A stretch of DNA of 46,083 bases from an uncultured Solirubrobacteraceae bacterium (GCA_902806205.1 CADCVR010000090.1:1-46083); one strand, 5' to 3'; shown: positions 1 to 9,135, numbered from the stretch's first letter. The notes: a model not told the origin generated them from the letters alone. Translations and numbers: made by a program.

Positions 1-120
1 TGGCTGACGCCGCACGATTTCCGCAGCCGATCCTGTACGGATCGGCAAGGGATCGGGTGGCGTCTGGTGCCAGCCGAAACGTCGAGCGGGCGGCACCGGA
101 TCCGTGGAATCACTCATCTA
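1..120. repeat. Dispersed inverted-repeat element, family B, copy 1 (cut by window edge)
   Basis: This stretch is about 85-88% identical by eye to the reverse complement of 38988-39109. Its inner end (about 103-120) matches the terminal repeat TAGATGAGTNRTTCCACG of the complete copy at 38988-39155. It contains a hairpin with 8-bp arms GCCGATCC/GGATCGGC at 26-33 and 39-46. The arms are identical in both copies although loop and flanks differ, which suggests selection on the stem. The final TAG (minus strand, 118-120) is also the stop codon of the neighbouring gene. The other end of this copy lies outside the window. Confidence 0.75.
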
Positions 121-1335
121 GGGCCGGTAGGTCCGCGCGTGCACGTCGCCGCCGGCGATCCAGGCGAGGAGCGCGCCGCCCTCCCGGGTCGCCGCGAGGG
201 CCGGGCTGCTCGAGCGGTCCGAGCGGGCGGCGAGCCGACGCGGCGGGCCGGGGATCCCGCCCGCGGCGATGCGCCGCGCGGTGATCGCGCGCGCGGACGA
301 CTCGCCCGTCCAGGCGACGAACGCGCTCCCGGTGCCGTCGGCGGCGAGCACCGCTCGGCGCCCGCGGCCGAGAGGGCGCACCGCGTCGAGCGGCGTGCCG
401 TCCCCGCCCAGGCGCACGAGCTGCAGCTCGCCGACGAACGAGCTGTCGCCGACGGGTGCCACGACGAGCACCTCGCCCGTCTGGGTCACCGCGACCTGCG
501 CGGCGTCGGTCGTGTTCGCGAGCACCCGCCGGGCCGGGCCGAAGCTCCCGCCCGCGGGCCGTGCGGCGACCATGAGATCGGTGTCCTGGCGCCAGAAGGC
601 GAGCGTCGCGCCCCCGCCCCCGCGGACCACGCGGGTCAGGTCGACCTCGCCGGTGGCGAGGGTCGCCGGCGCACCGAAGCCGCCGGGGCTGCGATCGCTG
701 ACGAGCACCCGGCCGTCGTCCACCCAGGAGACGGTCGACAGGCCCGTCGCATCCGTGGTCGCGCCGGGCTCGGAGAGCGGGCTCACCGGCAGCCGCACGC
801 CGTGCAGGCCCGACCGGGTGAGCTCGATCGCGTCGGCGCGGGTGCGTCGCGACCAGAGCAGGGCCGGCGCGCGACCGGCGGCCCACTGCGGGTCGTAGGC
901 CGATTCGCCCGTGGTCGTCAGGCTGAGCGTCCCGTCCCGGCGGCCGTCGCGGTCGACGGTCACCAGCTTGAGGCGGTGATTCGGGCGCGAGTAGCGGCGC
1001 CAGGCGACGGCGAAGGCCCCGTCACGGAGATAGGCGGGCAGCGGCGCTTCGACGGAGTTGCGCGAGCTGTCGAGCACGATCGCCGAGCGCCTCAGGCCGT
1101 CGCGCGCACGGCCGAGCCGGAGCTCCGCGCGCTGGGTGCGACCCAGGCGCCGCTGCCAGCCCAGCGCGATCCGGTCGCCGGGACCCGCGGCGGCCCTCAC
1201 CGCTGCGGCGGTTCCGGCGCGGGTCTGGGCGCGGTCGGCGCTCCAGCCCGCGGACGCGGAGGGCGCGGCGGCCAGGAGCGCGACGGCGCCCGCGGCCAGC
1301 CTGAAGCGGTTGGGACATCGGCGGTGACGGGGCAT
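118..1335 (-). CDS. Secreted protein of unknown function
   Basis: A 405-residue protein begins MPRHRRCPNRF and has an Arg-rich n-region, a hydrophobic core of about 12 residues and an ASAG cleavage region, so it should be exported by Sec. The mature part is rich in beta-type segments with repeated W, D and G turns (for example SWVDDGRVLVSDRSPGG and AFWRQDTD). This looks like a beta-propeller, but I cannot name a family. I start at 1335 and not at the longer ORF start at 1362 because only the inner Met gives a clean signal peptide. The stop codon TAG is the terminal trinucleotide of the dispersed repeat at 1-120. The gene is divergent from ileS with about 70 bp between starts. Confidence 0.7.
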   Translation of the reverse strand: MPRHRRCPNRFRLAAGAVALLAAAPSASAGWSADRAQTRAGTAAAVRAAAGPGDRIALGWQRRLGRTQRAELRLGRARDGLRRSAIVLDSSRNSVEAPLPAYLRDGAFAVAWRRYSRPNHRLKLVTVDRDGRRDGTLSLTTTGESAYDPQWAAGRAPALLWSRRTRADAIELTRSGLHGVRLPVSPLSEPGATTDATGLSTVSWVDDGRVLVSDRSPGGFGAPATLATGEVDLTRVVRGGGGATLAFWRQDTDLMVAARPAGGSFGPARRVLANTTDAAQVAVTQTGEVLVVAPVGDSSFVGELQLVRLGGDGTPLDAVRPLGRGRRAVLAADGTGSAFVAWTGESSARAITARRIAAGGIPGPPRRLAARSDRSSSPALAATREGGALLAWIAGGDVHARTYRP

Positions 1336-1405
1336 GGTCAGCCTGCAACGCGGTTCAGGCACCAGAGGTTGCGCGCAGGGCGGTTGTCACAATGCCCTCG
1401 CTCTC

Positions 1406-4400
1406 ATGGCCCGCCGCCCCGTCGACCCGAACCAGTCCTTTCCCGCGCTCGAGGAGCAGGTGCTCGCGCGCTGGCTCGAGCGCGACGTCTTTCCGGAGTC
1501 GGTGCGCATGCGTGAGGGTGCCGACGAGTTCGTGTTCTACGAGGGCCCGCCGACGGCCAACGGCAGGCCGGGCACCCACCACGTCCTGGGCCGCGTGTTC
1601 AAGGACATCTTCCTGCGCTACAAGACGATGCGCGGCTTCCACGTCGCGCGCAAGGGAGGCTGGGACACCCACGGGCTGCCCGTCGAGATCCAGGTCGAGA
1701 AGGCGCTGGGACTCACGTCGAAGACCGACATCGAGGCCTACGGGATCGAGGCGTTCAACCAGCGGTGCCGCGCGTCGGTCTTCGAGTACCTGGAGGACTG
1801 GACGGCGCTGACCCAACGGATCGGCTTCTGGGTCGACCTCGACGACGCCTACCGCACGCTCGACCCCACCTACATCGACTCGGTCTGGTGGGCGCTCAGG
1901 CAGATCTGGGACAAGGGCCTGATCTACGAGGGCCACAAGGTCGTCCCGTACTGCCCGCGCTGCGGCACGGCGCTCGCCTCGCACGAGGTCGCGCAGGGCT
2001 ACCGGGACGTGACCGACCAGAGCGTCTACGTCCGCCTGGCGGTCAAGGCCGACGGCGGTCCGCTGCTCACCGGCGACGAGCTGCTCATCTGGACGACGCT
2101 GCCGTGGACGGTGCTGCCGAACGCCGCCGTCGCCGTCAACCCGGAGATCGCCTACGTCCGTGCCACCGCCCCCGGTGAGCCCCGGCCGGTCGTCCTGGCC
2201 GAGGCGCTCCTCGAGCACGTGTTCGGATCCGACGGCGTGGAGGTGCTCGACCGCTTCCCGGGCTCCGCGCTCGAAGGAGCCGCGTATACGCCCGCCTTCC
2301 CCTACATCACCACGCAGGAGTACGGCGCGCGCGGCCACACGGTCATCGGCGCGGGGTTCGTCTCCGCCGACGACGGCACGGGCCTGGTCGGCACGGCGAT
2401 CGCCTTCGGGGAGGACGACTACAAGCTGGGCACCGACGCGGGCCTCGCCGTCATCAACCCCGTGCTCCCCGACGGGACCTTCGACGCGCGCATGGGCCCC
2501 TACGCGGGCATCGACGTCCGCGCGGCCGACGCCAAGGTGCTCGAGGATCTCGGGAGCCGAGGGCGGCTGCTCCGCGCGACGCCGTACGAGCATTCCTTCC
2601 CGCACTGCTGGCGCTGCGGCACACCGCTGATCTACTACGCCAAGCCCTCGTGGTACATCCAGACGTCGCGGATGCGCAAGGAGCTGCTGGCCGCCAACGA
2701 GGCGATCGAGTGGTACCCGCCCCACATCAAGCGCGGGCGCATGGGCGACTGGCTGGAGAACAACGTCGACTGGGCGCTGTCGCGCGAGCGCTACTGGGGG
2801 ACGCCGCTCCCGGTCTGGCGCTGCGAGGAGGGCCACACCCACTGCGTCGGCAGCCTCGACGAGCTCGAGGAGCTCTCCGGCGTCCGCCTCGCCGACCCGC
2901 ACCGCCCCTACGTCGACGACGTCGGCTTCCCCTGCCCGCGGTGCGCCGGGCGGATGCAGCGCGTCCCCGAGGTCATCGACGTGTGGTTCGACTCCGGTTG
3001 CATGCCGTTCGCCCAGGTCCACGCGCCGTTCGAGCACGGGGAGCGCTTCGAGCGCATGTTTCCCGCGGACTTCGTCTGCGAGGCGCTCGACCAGACGCGC
3101 GGCTGGTTCTACTCGCTGATCGCCGTCGGGACGCTGCTGTTCGGCCGCGCACCCATGGAGCACGTCGTCTGCCTCGGGCTGATCCTCGACGAGCGCGGGC
3201 TGAAGATGTCGAAGTCCAAGGGCAACATCGTCGTGCCCTGGGAGGTCATCGACCGTTTCGGCGCCGACGCGTTCCGCTGGTACTTCCTGACCTCCAAGCA
3301 GCCCTGGGACGGCTACCGCTTCTCCGAGGAGGCCGTGGGCGAGGGGGTGCGGCTGTTTCTCAAGCAGCTCTGGAACACCTACGCGTTCCTGCAGACCTAC
3401 GAGCCGTCGGAGGACGTCGGGACGTGCGAGCAGACCGAGCTCGACCGCTGGATCCTCGCGCGGCTGAGCGGCACCACCGCCGAGGTCACCGCCCGCCTCG
3501 ACGACTACGACGCGACCTTCGCCGGCCGGGCGATCGCGGGATTCGTCGACGACCTGAGCAACTGGTACGTGCGTCGCAACCGCCGGCGCTTCTGGTCGGG
3601 TGACCCGCACGCCTTCGAGACGCTGCGCACCTGCCTGCTCTCGGTCGCCCAGCTCCTCGCGCCGTTCACCCCGTTCGTCGCCGACGAGATCTGGGAGGGC
3701 CTGGAGGGCGGCGGTCTGTCCGTGCACCTCTCCGACTGGCCGCAGCCGGGCGAGCGCGACGAGGCGCTGGAGCTCGCCATGGCCACCGCCCGCGACACGG
3801 TCCGCATGGGCCTGGGCGCGCGCGGGGCGTCGAAGATCAAGCTCCGCCAGCCGCTGCACGAGGTCGTCGTGGTCGCCGCGGGGCGCGAGCGCGCGGCGAT
3901 CGAGCGGTTCTCGGAGGTCGTCCGCGAGGAGCTCAACGTCAAGGCGCTGCGCTTCGTCGCGGGCGCGGAGGAGCTCGGCTCCTACGCGCTGAAGGCCAAC
4001 TACCGGGCGCTCGGGCCGCGCTTCGGCAAGCGCATGCCGCAGGTGGTGGCGGCCATCGAGGCGCTCGACGCGCAGCACGCCGCGGTGGTGCTGCGCGACG
4101 GCGGAAGCGTCGGCGTCAACGTCGAGGGCCACGAGCACGAGCTCACCGGCGACGACGTGTCGCTGCAGATGCAGCCGCTCGACGGCTACCAGGTGGAGCG
4201 CGAAGGGGCGCACGCGGTGGCGCTGGACCTGACGATCGACGCGGAGCTGCGCGCGGAGATGCTCGGGCGCGAGATCGTCCGGGCGGTGCAGGGCGCGCGC
4301 AAGGACGCCGGCTTCGACGTCTCCGACCGCATCGCGCTCGAGCTCGGGGGCGACCCCGTGCTCATCGCGGCGGCCCGCCGCCACGAGGCCTACATCGCCG

Positions 4401-4498
4401 CGGAGGTGCTGGCGATCTCGGTCGCGTGGGACAACACGAGCGGGACCGTCTTGCACATCGAAGGCATGGAGTTGCGCGTCTCGGTGACGCGGGCGTGA
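1406..4498 (+). CDS. ileS: Isoleucyl-tRNA synthetase, type 2, with GTHH in place of HIGH
   Basis: This 1030-residue class I synthetase charges tRNA-Ile. The Rossmann signature is at residues 56-59, where GTHH replaces the usual HxGH. WDTHGLPVE follows, and KMSKS is at 600-604. Zinc-type cysteine pairs are present (YCPRCG, CWRCG, CPRCAG), the editing domain lies between the catalytic halves, and an anticodon-binding alpha domain follows. Length and WDTHGLPVE fit the eukaryote-like IleRS2 clade. The start at 1406 gives MARRPVDPNQ. An in-frame upstream Met at 1334 adds 24 non-conserved residues and was rejected. A CACAAT -10-like hexamer ends about 12 nt before the ATG. The swapped signature is the feature reported for mupirocin-hyper-resistant IleRS2 enzymes. 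Confidence 0.97.
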   Translation: MARRPVDPNQSFPALEEQVLARWLERDVFPESVRMREGADEFVFYEGPPTANGRPGTHHVLGRVFKDIFLRYKTMRGFHVARKGGWDTHGLPVEIQVEKALGLTSKTDIEAYGIEAFNQRCRASVFEYLEDWTALTQRIGFWVDLDDAYRTLDPTYIDSVWWALRQIWDKGLIYEGHKVVPYCPRCGTALASHEVAQGYRDVTDQSVYVRLAVKADGGPLLTGDELLIWTTLPWTVLPNAAVAVNPEIAYVRATAPGEPRPVVLAEALLEHVFGSDGVEVLDRFPGSALEGAAYTPAFPYITTQEYGARGHTVIGAGFVSADDGTGLVGTAIAFGEDDYKLGTDAGLAVINPVLPDGTFDARMGPYAGIDVRAADAKVLEDLGSRGRLLRATPYEHSFPHCWRCGTPLIYYAKPSWYIQTSRMRKELLAANEAIEWYPPHIKRGRMGDWLENNVDWALSRERYWGTPLPVWRCEEGHTHCVGSLDELEELSGVRLADPHRPYVDDVGFPCPRCAGRMQRVPEVIDVWFDSGCMPFAQVHAPFEHGERFERMFPADFVCEALDQTRGWFYSLIAVGTLLFGRAPMEHVVCLGLILDERGLKMSKSKGNIVVPWEVIDRFGADAFRWYFLTSKQPWDGYRFSEEAVGEGVRLFLKQLWNTYAFLQTYEPSEDVGTCEQTELDRWILARLSGTTAEVTARLDDYDATFAGRAIAGFVDDLSNWYVRRNRRRFWSGDPHAFETLRTCLLSVAQLLAPFTPFVADEIWEGLEGGGLSVHLSDWPQPGERDEALELAMATARDTVRMGLGARGASKIKLRQPLHEVVVVAAGRERAAIERFSEVVREELNVKALRFVAGAEELGSYALKANYRALGPRFGKRMPQVVAAIEALDAQHAAVVLRDGGSVGVNVEGHEHELTGDDVSLQMQPLDGYQVEREGAHAVALDLTIDAELRAEMLGREIVRAVQGARKDAGFDVSDRIALELGGDPVLIAAARRHEAYIAAEVLAISVAWDNTSGTVLHIEGMELRVSVTRA

Positions 4499-4574
4499 CG
4501 GAACTGCGCACGCGGGGGCGCAGGGCCGGCGGCGCGCCCTGGGGTCGTGACAACGATCCGCGAAGGAGGCACCG

Positions 4575-4955
4575 ATGGACGACGAGACCCTGCTGGCCGT
4601 GGTGGGCGGCATCCCCGAGGGCTGCTGGATGAGCTACGCCGACGTGTGCGCGGCGGCAGGCGGCAGCGCGCGCCAGGCGCTCGCGCTCAACGGGCGCCTG
4701 AGCCGCCTGAAGTGCCACGGGGCCTGGCGGGTGCTCAAGGCCAACGGCACCATCGCGCCGACCGCGCTCGGCGCTCCCGAGCGCGTGCGCGAGCTGCTGC
4801 TCGCGGAGGGCGTGGCCTTCGAGGGCGGCAAGGCCCGGCCCGAGCAGCGGATCCGGCCCGCGGAGGGCGTGGCGGCGGAGGCCGCGGCGCGCGAGGCGGC
4901 GGAGGTGCGGCGCACGGAGGAGCGCTCGCGGCGTGTCGTCCGGGAGGTCCCCTGA
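4575..4955 (+). CDS. MGMT-family / alkyltransferase-like DNA-binding protein
   Basis: A 126-residue protein whose first ~90 residues resemble the C-terminal winged-helix domain of O6-methylguanine-DNA methyltransferase. A helix ([22 protein letters not shown]) is followed by a conserved [16 protein letters not shown] segment that corresponds to the active-site/wing region. The canonical PCHRV acceptor motif is not present in usual form; a Cys precedes HGAWR. It may therefore act as an alkyltransferase-like lesion-binding protein rather than a full methyltransferase. The last ~30 residues are Ala/Glu/Arg-rich and probably helical. A good ribosome site (AAGGAGG) precedes the ATG by 6 nt. It follows ileS in the same direction after 76 bp. 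Confidence 0.8.
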   Translation: MDDETLLAVVGGIPEGCWMSYADVCAAAGGSARQALALNGRLSRLKCHGAWRVLKANGTIAPTALGAPERVRELLLAEGVAFEGGKARPEQRIRPAEGVAAEAAAREAAEVRRTEERSRRVVREVP

Positions 4956-5064
4956 CCGACCGTGGCGAAGAGCAGTCGGGCGAGGCGCGGCGCTCCGCAT
5001 CCCGAGGTGGGGTCGGTTGTCAAGAGCCCCGCACCAGCGGCGGAGTGCCGCAGCCCGCCCGCGC

Positions 5065-6324
5065 TCAGCCCCGCGGGGGGACGATCCGCAGGATGCGGTC
5101 GTCGTCGCGGGAGACCGGGGAGCCGTACTGGTCGCCGTTGTTGCTCGTGGTCACCCAGATCGTCCCGTCGGGGGCCTCGACGACGGCGCGCAGCCGGCCG
5201 TAGCGGCCTTGCAGCAGCGTGCGTTCGCCGGTGACCCGGGGGCCGCTCACCGTGAGGCGGCGCAGGCTGCGGCCCTTGAGCGCGGCGACGAGGACGTCGC
5301 CGGTCCAGCTCGAGCCGCCCCGCGAGACGAACGTCAGCCCCGACGGCGCGATCGTGCGACCCCACACGCGTGCGGGCGCCGCGAACTCCCCGTGGTCGCG
5401 GCCGCGCCGGAGGGGCCAGCCGTGGTTGGCGCCGCGGCGCACGACGTTGAGCTCGTCGTTGCCCGAGGGGCCGTCGAACCCGCTTGGCCCGTGGTCGGTC
5501 ACCCAGAGCCGGTTCGACCGGGGCTGCCAGTCGAGGCCCTGCGGGTTGCGCAGCCCCTTGGCGTAGCGCTCGGGGGAGCGGGTGGAGCCGCGATACTGGC
5601 CGGGGGTCAGGCGCAGCACCTTGCCGTTGAGCCCGTCCTGCTGCGCGAGGGCGCCCGAGCCGGCGTCGCCCGTGGTGACGTACAGCCGGCGGTCGGGCCC
5701 GAAGCGCAGGCGGCCGGAGTCGTGGATCGAGCCCCCGCGAATCCCGGAGAGCACGGTGCCGTCGCGGCGCAAGCGGTTGCCCGCGAAGCGATAGCGCTCG
5801 ACGCGGATGTCGCCGCGGGTGACGTAGAGGTAGACGAAGCGGCGGCCCGACGCGAAGTCGGGGTCCACGGCGACGCCGAGCAGGCCGCCCTCGCCCGCGG
5901 CCCGGACCGGTATGCGGCCGACGGGCGCGCCCTGGAGCCGCCGGCCTCGGCTGACGATGCGAACGGCGCCGCCGCGCTCGGTCACCAGGGCGCGGCCGTC
6001 GGGGAGGAACGCGATGTCCCACGGTACGCGGAGACCGCGGGCGATGGTCGCCACGCGCGGGCGCGAGGAGGCCGTCCGCAGAGGTGACCGCTCGGCGGCG
6101 CGGGAGCGCGGCTCGGGCGCGGCGCGCGGCTCGGCGGCCTCGCGCGGCTCGGTCGTTGCGTCCGGCTCGGTCGTGACGTCCGGTTCGGCCGTGGCGTCCG
6201 GGTCGACCGTGGCGCTCGGGGCGGCGGTCACCATCGTCGGCGCGTCGCCTCCACTCCCCGGGGTCGTAGCTCCGCAACCCAGCAGAAGCGAGGCCCCGAG
6301 CAGGAACGTCAAGGTGGATCGCAC
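5065..6324 (-). CDS. Lipoprotein PQQ-dependent sugar dehydrogenase (GSDH family)
   Basis: A 419-residue protein starts with a lipoprotein signal (lipobox LLGC, Cys 17), then an acidic Thr/Glu/Pro spacer of degenerate T-x-E-P-D units (about residues 40-75). A six-bladed propeller follows and matches soluble aldose/glucose-sorbosone dehydrogenases. Visible family landmarks are RVPWDIAFLPDGRALVTE, GGLLGVAVDPDF, GRLRFGPDRRLYVTTGD, GLRNPQGLDWQP and WVTDHGPSGFDGPSGNDEL. The family oxidises sugars using pyrroloquinoline quinone and Ca2+, here presumably anchored to the outer face of the membrane. No PQQ biosynthesis genes are in the window. It converges on the MGMT-like gene across about 110 bp. Confidence 0.88.
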   Translation of the reverse strand: MRSTLTFLLGASLLLGCGATTPGSGGDAPTMVTAAPSATVDPDATAEPDVTTEPDATTEPREAAEPRAAPEPRSRAAERSPLRTASSRPRVATIARGLRVPWDIAFLPDGRALVTERGGAVRIVSRGRRLQGAPVGRIPVRAAGEGGLLGVAVDPDFASGRRFVYLYVTRGDIRVERYRFAGNRLRRDGTVLSGIRGGSIHDSGRLRFGPDRRLYVTTGDAGSGALAQQDGLNGKVLRLTPGQYRGSTRSPERYAKGLRNPQGLDWQPRSNRLWVTDHGPSGFDGPSGNDELNVVRRGANHGWPLRRGRDHGEFAAPARVWGRTIAPSGLTFVSRGGSSWTGDVLVAALKGRSLRRLTVSGPRVTGERTLLQGRYGRLRAVVEAPDGTIWVTTSNNGDQYGSPVSRDDDRILRIVPPRG

Positions 6325-6384
6325 GTCCCCATGGTGACGCGCGGGACCTTGCGATGCGGTGAACAGTCCTCAGGCCTCGCGCTC

Positions 6385-6470
6385 GGCGGCGGCCGCCCGG
6401 CCTCGAACGCGATCATCGTCGGCAGGGAGAGGACGTCGAGCCCGCGCGGCAACCGGCGCACGCGGAACGC
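6385..6470 (-). pseudogene. Thioredoxin C-terminal fragment (decayed)
   Basis: On the minus strand about 60 bp (6391-6450) match the body of the thioredoxin gene at 9136-9456 at roughly 80% identity. The translation contains VLSLPTMIAFEAGRP, the cis-proline segment, against ILSLPTMILFKAGQP in the intact gene. No CxxC half, start or stop belongs to it, and similarity dies out on both sides. It lies in the leader region of the metallophosphoesterase gene, whose other flank carries the intact thioredoxins. I infer a duplication followed by decay. Confidence 0.6.
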
Positions 6471-6492
6471 GCCGTCGTTACATCTTCGTCCC

Positions 6493-9039
6493 ATGAAGGG
6501 GTCGTCCGCGCGGTGCGGTGGTGCCGTCATCGCCGCCGTCCTGGCCACCGCGGGCGCAGGAGCGATCACCGTCGCCCGGGCCCAGGACGCGCGCTCGGAC
6601 ACCCTGGGGCGCAGCACCGCCGAGCAGACCATCCGGGGGGACACGCGGACCCCGGGCGGCTTCGCGGGCCTGCGCGCCGGGGCCGGGGAGGCGCACATCG
6701 TCCGCGGGGAGCTGGCAGGCCCGGTCCCCGGGCGCGAGAAGCGCCGCGCCTCGCTGGCGTACTTCGCGCAGCTCACGGACTTCCAGCTCTCCGACGAGGA
6801 GTCGCCCGCGCGCGTGGAGTTCCTGGACGCGAGCGCCGACTCGCCGCTCAACGTCCCGTTCGGCGCCGCCTGGCGCCCGCAGGAGGCCTTCGTCGCCCAC
6901 ATCACCGAGCAGGCCATCCGGCAGGTCAACCGCTTCGCGCCCGGGAGTCCGGTTGCACAGGCCCGTGGCGTCCGGGCGCCGCTCGGCTTCGCGATCACGA
7001 CCGGCGACTCGGCCGACAACCAGCAGCGCAACGAGACCGAGGCGGTGGTGACCCTGCTCGACGGCGGCACCGTGAACCCGAACTCGGGTTCGGCCGACCC
7101 GGCCGACTACGCGTCACCGGCGTGCGCCGCGGTGCCCGGCGGGGTCGAGACCAGGCCCCGGTACACGGGCGTGCAGGACTACGACGACGGCCTCGCCGGC
7201 GGCGCGTTCTACGACCCTGACGAGCCGGTGGGCCAGTTCTCGAGGTTCCCGCGCTGGCCCGGGATCCTCGACCGGGCGCAGGAGTCGTTCGCCGCCACGG
7301 GCCTGGCCGTCCCGTCCTACGTCACCTTCGGCAACCACGACGGGCTCGTGCAGGGCAACCAGGCCGCCAACCCCGGACTCGACGCCGTCGCCCGCGGCTG
7401 CGTCAAGCCGTTCGCCCCGACCCCGAGCGCGGGACCGGCCGACACGCCCGGGGACGCCGCGGCGCTGCTGGCCTCCGGCGGCGCGGGCCTCGTGCCGCCC
7501 GATCCGGCGCGCGGCTTCGTCTCCAAGCCCGGCTACAAGGCGCTGCACGCCCGCGGTAGGGATGCCCACGGCTTCGCGTTCGTCGACCCGGCCGAGCTGC
7601 GAGCGTCGCGCGGCGCAGCGGGCTACTACGCGTGGAGCCCGGCGCCGGGCTTGCGCTTCATCGGCCTCGACACGGTCTCCGACGGCGGGATCGCCGGGCC
7701 GTCGGCCGACGGCAACCTCGACGATCCGCAGTTCCGCTGGGTCCGCCGGGAGCTCGAGGTGGCTCGTGCCGCCGGACAGATGGTGATCGCGTTCGGCCAC
7801 CACCCGCCGCGGTCGCTGACCTCCCGCGTCCCCGACGAGGTGGCCGGGCCGTGCTCGGGGAGCGAGCCTGCGGGCGGGGACGCCCGCCCGGGGTGCGACC
7901 TCGATCCGCGCGACTCCCGGCCGCTTCACGACGGGGCCGACCTCGAAACGCTGTTCAAGGAGTTCGCGAACGTCATCGCACTGGTCTCCGGCCACACGCA
8001 CGAGAATCGGGTGACGCCGGTCAAGCGGCCCGGTGACGGCGGGTTCTGGGAGATCGAGACGGCGGCCGAGCTCGACTTCCCCAACCAGAACCGGCTCATC
8101 GAGGTCATGGACAACCGTGACGGCACGCTGTCGCTCTTCGGCACGGTCCTCGACCACGCGGGGCCGATCGCCGCGCCGCCGCCCGGCACACCGGGGGCGA
8201 CGATGAGCGTGAGCGACCTCGCGTCGGCGGGCCGGCTGCTCGCCTACAACGATCCGCAGTCGGCGCGGGCGCCGGACACCGGGGAGGTCGGCGGTGGCGG
8301 GCTCGGCGCCCCGGCGGACCGCAACGTCGAGCTGCTGCTGCCCGACCCGCGGGAGCGCGCGGCGCCCCCCGGTTCGCCGCGGTCCGGCGGCCGGAACGCG
8401 TGCGGCGCCACGCGCGGCCTGCGCTCGACCCGGGTGCGCCCGCGCGGGCGCGGGGCCCGCCTCGCGTTCTCACGCCCGGCCGGGCGGCCGGTCACCGTCG
8501 ACGTCTTCCAGCACACCGCCGGTCGCCGCGCGCTCGGCGAGCGGCTCGTCGCGCGCTTCGCCGGGCGCTCGGCGTCGGTGGCCTGGAACGGGCGGGCGAA
8601 CCGCCGCGGGCGGCGGGTCGGCGACGGCCTGTACTCCGTGCGCTACACGATGCGCCTGCCCCGCGGACGGCGCGACGTACGCCGGGTCGCGTTGCGCCGC
8701 GCTCGGGGGAGATTCACCGTGCGCCCCCCGTTCGCGCACCGCGACCGGTGCGGCCTGCTGCGCTCCTTCAAGCTCGGGCGCCCGGGCTTCGGTGGGACCG
8801 CCGACCGATTCGTCGGCCTCTCCTACCGCCTGGGTCAGGCCTCCCGCGTCACCGTCCGGGTGCTGCGTGGCACGCGCACGGTCAAGGCCTTCCCCGCTCG
8901 CGACGTGCCCGCCGGCGTCCTCGTCCGCCTGCGCTTCGACGCGGAGCGCCGGTCGCGCGGGGACTTCCGCTTCGCGATCGATGTGCGCGCCGCCGGCGGG
9001 GCACGGACCACCGCGACGCTCGTCGCCCGGCGGGTCTAG
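6493..9039 (+). CDS. Secreted metallophosphoesterase (TIGR03767-like) with C-terminal Ig-like repeats
   Basis: An 848-residue protein with a Sec signal (MKGSSARCGG start, cleavage after ARAQ). The calcineurin-like phosphoesterase core spans roughly residues 90-560. Metal-binding motifs are visible: AQLTDFQLSDEE, TTGDSADN, FGNHDGLVQGN, AFGHHPP and SGHTHENRV. The arrangement fits the long actinobacterial PPA1498-type metallophosphoesterase family. After a Pro/Gly linker the C-terminal ~200 residues hold two Arg-rich beta domains resembling FlgD-type Ig folds (VDVFQHTAGRRAL and VTVRVLRGTRTVKAF). I chose the start at 6493 and not 6331 because the upstream extension is read from a thioredoxin remnant. 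Substrate unknown. Confidence 0.88.
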   Translation: MKGSSARCGGAVIAAVLATAGAGAITVARAQDARSDTLGRSTAEQTIRGDTRTPGGFAGLRAGAGEAHIVRGELAGPVPGREKRRASLAYFAQLTDFQLSDEESPARVEFLDASADSPLNVPFGAAWRPQEAFVAHITEQAIRQVNRFAPGSPVAQARGVRAPLGFAITTGDSADNQQRNETEAVVTLLDGGTVNPNSGSADPADYASPACAAVPGGVETRPRYTGVQDYDDGLAGGAFYDPDEPVGQFSRFPRWPGILDRAQESFAATGLAVPSYVTFGNHDGLVQGNQAANPGLDAVARGCVKPFAPTPSAGPADTPGDAAALLASGGAGLVPPDPARGFVSKPGYKALHARGRDAHGFAFVDPAELRASRGAAGYYAWSPAPGLRFIGLDTVSDGGIAGPSADGNLDDPQFRWVRRELEVARAAGQMVIAFGHHPPRSLTSRVPDEVAGPCSGSEPAGGDARPGCDLDPRDSRPLHDGADLETLFKEFANVIALVSGHTHENRVTPVKRPGDGGFWEIETAAELDFPNQNRLIEVMDNRDGTLSLFGTVLDHAGPIAAPPPGTPGATMSVSDLASAGRLLAYNDPQSARAPDTGEVGGGGLGAPADRNVELLLPDPRERAAPPGSPRSGGRNACGATRGLRSTRVRPRGRGARLAFSRPAGRPVTVDVFQHTAGRRALGERLVARFAGRSASVAWNGRANRRGRRVGDGLYSVRYTMRLPRGRRDVRRVALRRARGRFTVRPPFAHRDRCGLLRSFKLGRPGFGGTADRFVGLSYRLGQASRVTVRVLRGTRTVKAFPARDVPAGVLVRLRFDAERRSRGDFRFAIDVRAAGGARTTATLVARRV

Positions 9040-9043
9040 AAGC

Positions 9044-9112
9044 CTCAGGCGTTCAGGCGGTGCGGCTCCCGGCGACCACCCGCCGATACATCGACGGGCT
9101 CCTGGGAGCCGC
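9044..9112. repeat. Decayed end of the family-A inverted-repeat element
   Basis: About 60 bp are roughly 75-80% identical to the right end of the element at 14855-15024. The shared core includes GATACATC followed by a degraded CAACAGACTCCT (here CGACGGGCTCCT). There is no recognisable left end, so this is a one-ended relic between the metallophosphoesterase stop and the thioredoxin stop. Confidence 0.5.
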
Positions 9113-9135
9113 GATGAGGACGTCTCCGCGTGGCG

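Noticed and set aside
4521-4541. Hairpin CAGGGC...GCCCTG between ileS and the MGMT-like gene as a terminator
   Set aside because: Only 6-bp arms with a 9-nt loop, no U-tract, and a co-directional gene follows closely.
1355-4612. 1085-residue open frame on minus opposite ileS
   Set aside because: Shadow of the GC-rich ileS codons; composition is His/Arg/Val-rich with no known motif.
4956-5064. tRNA-like stretch between convergent genes
   Set aside because: No cloverleaf could be drawn; no T arm present.
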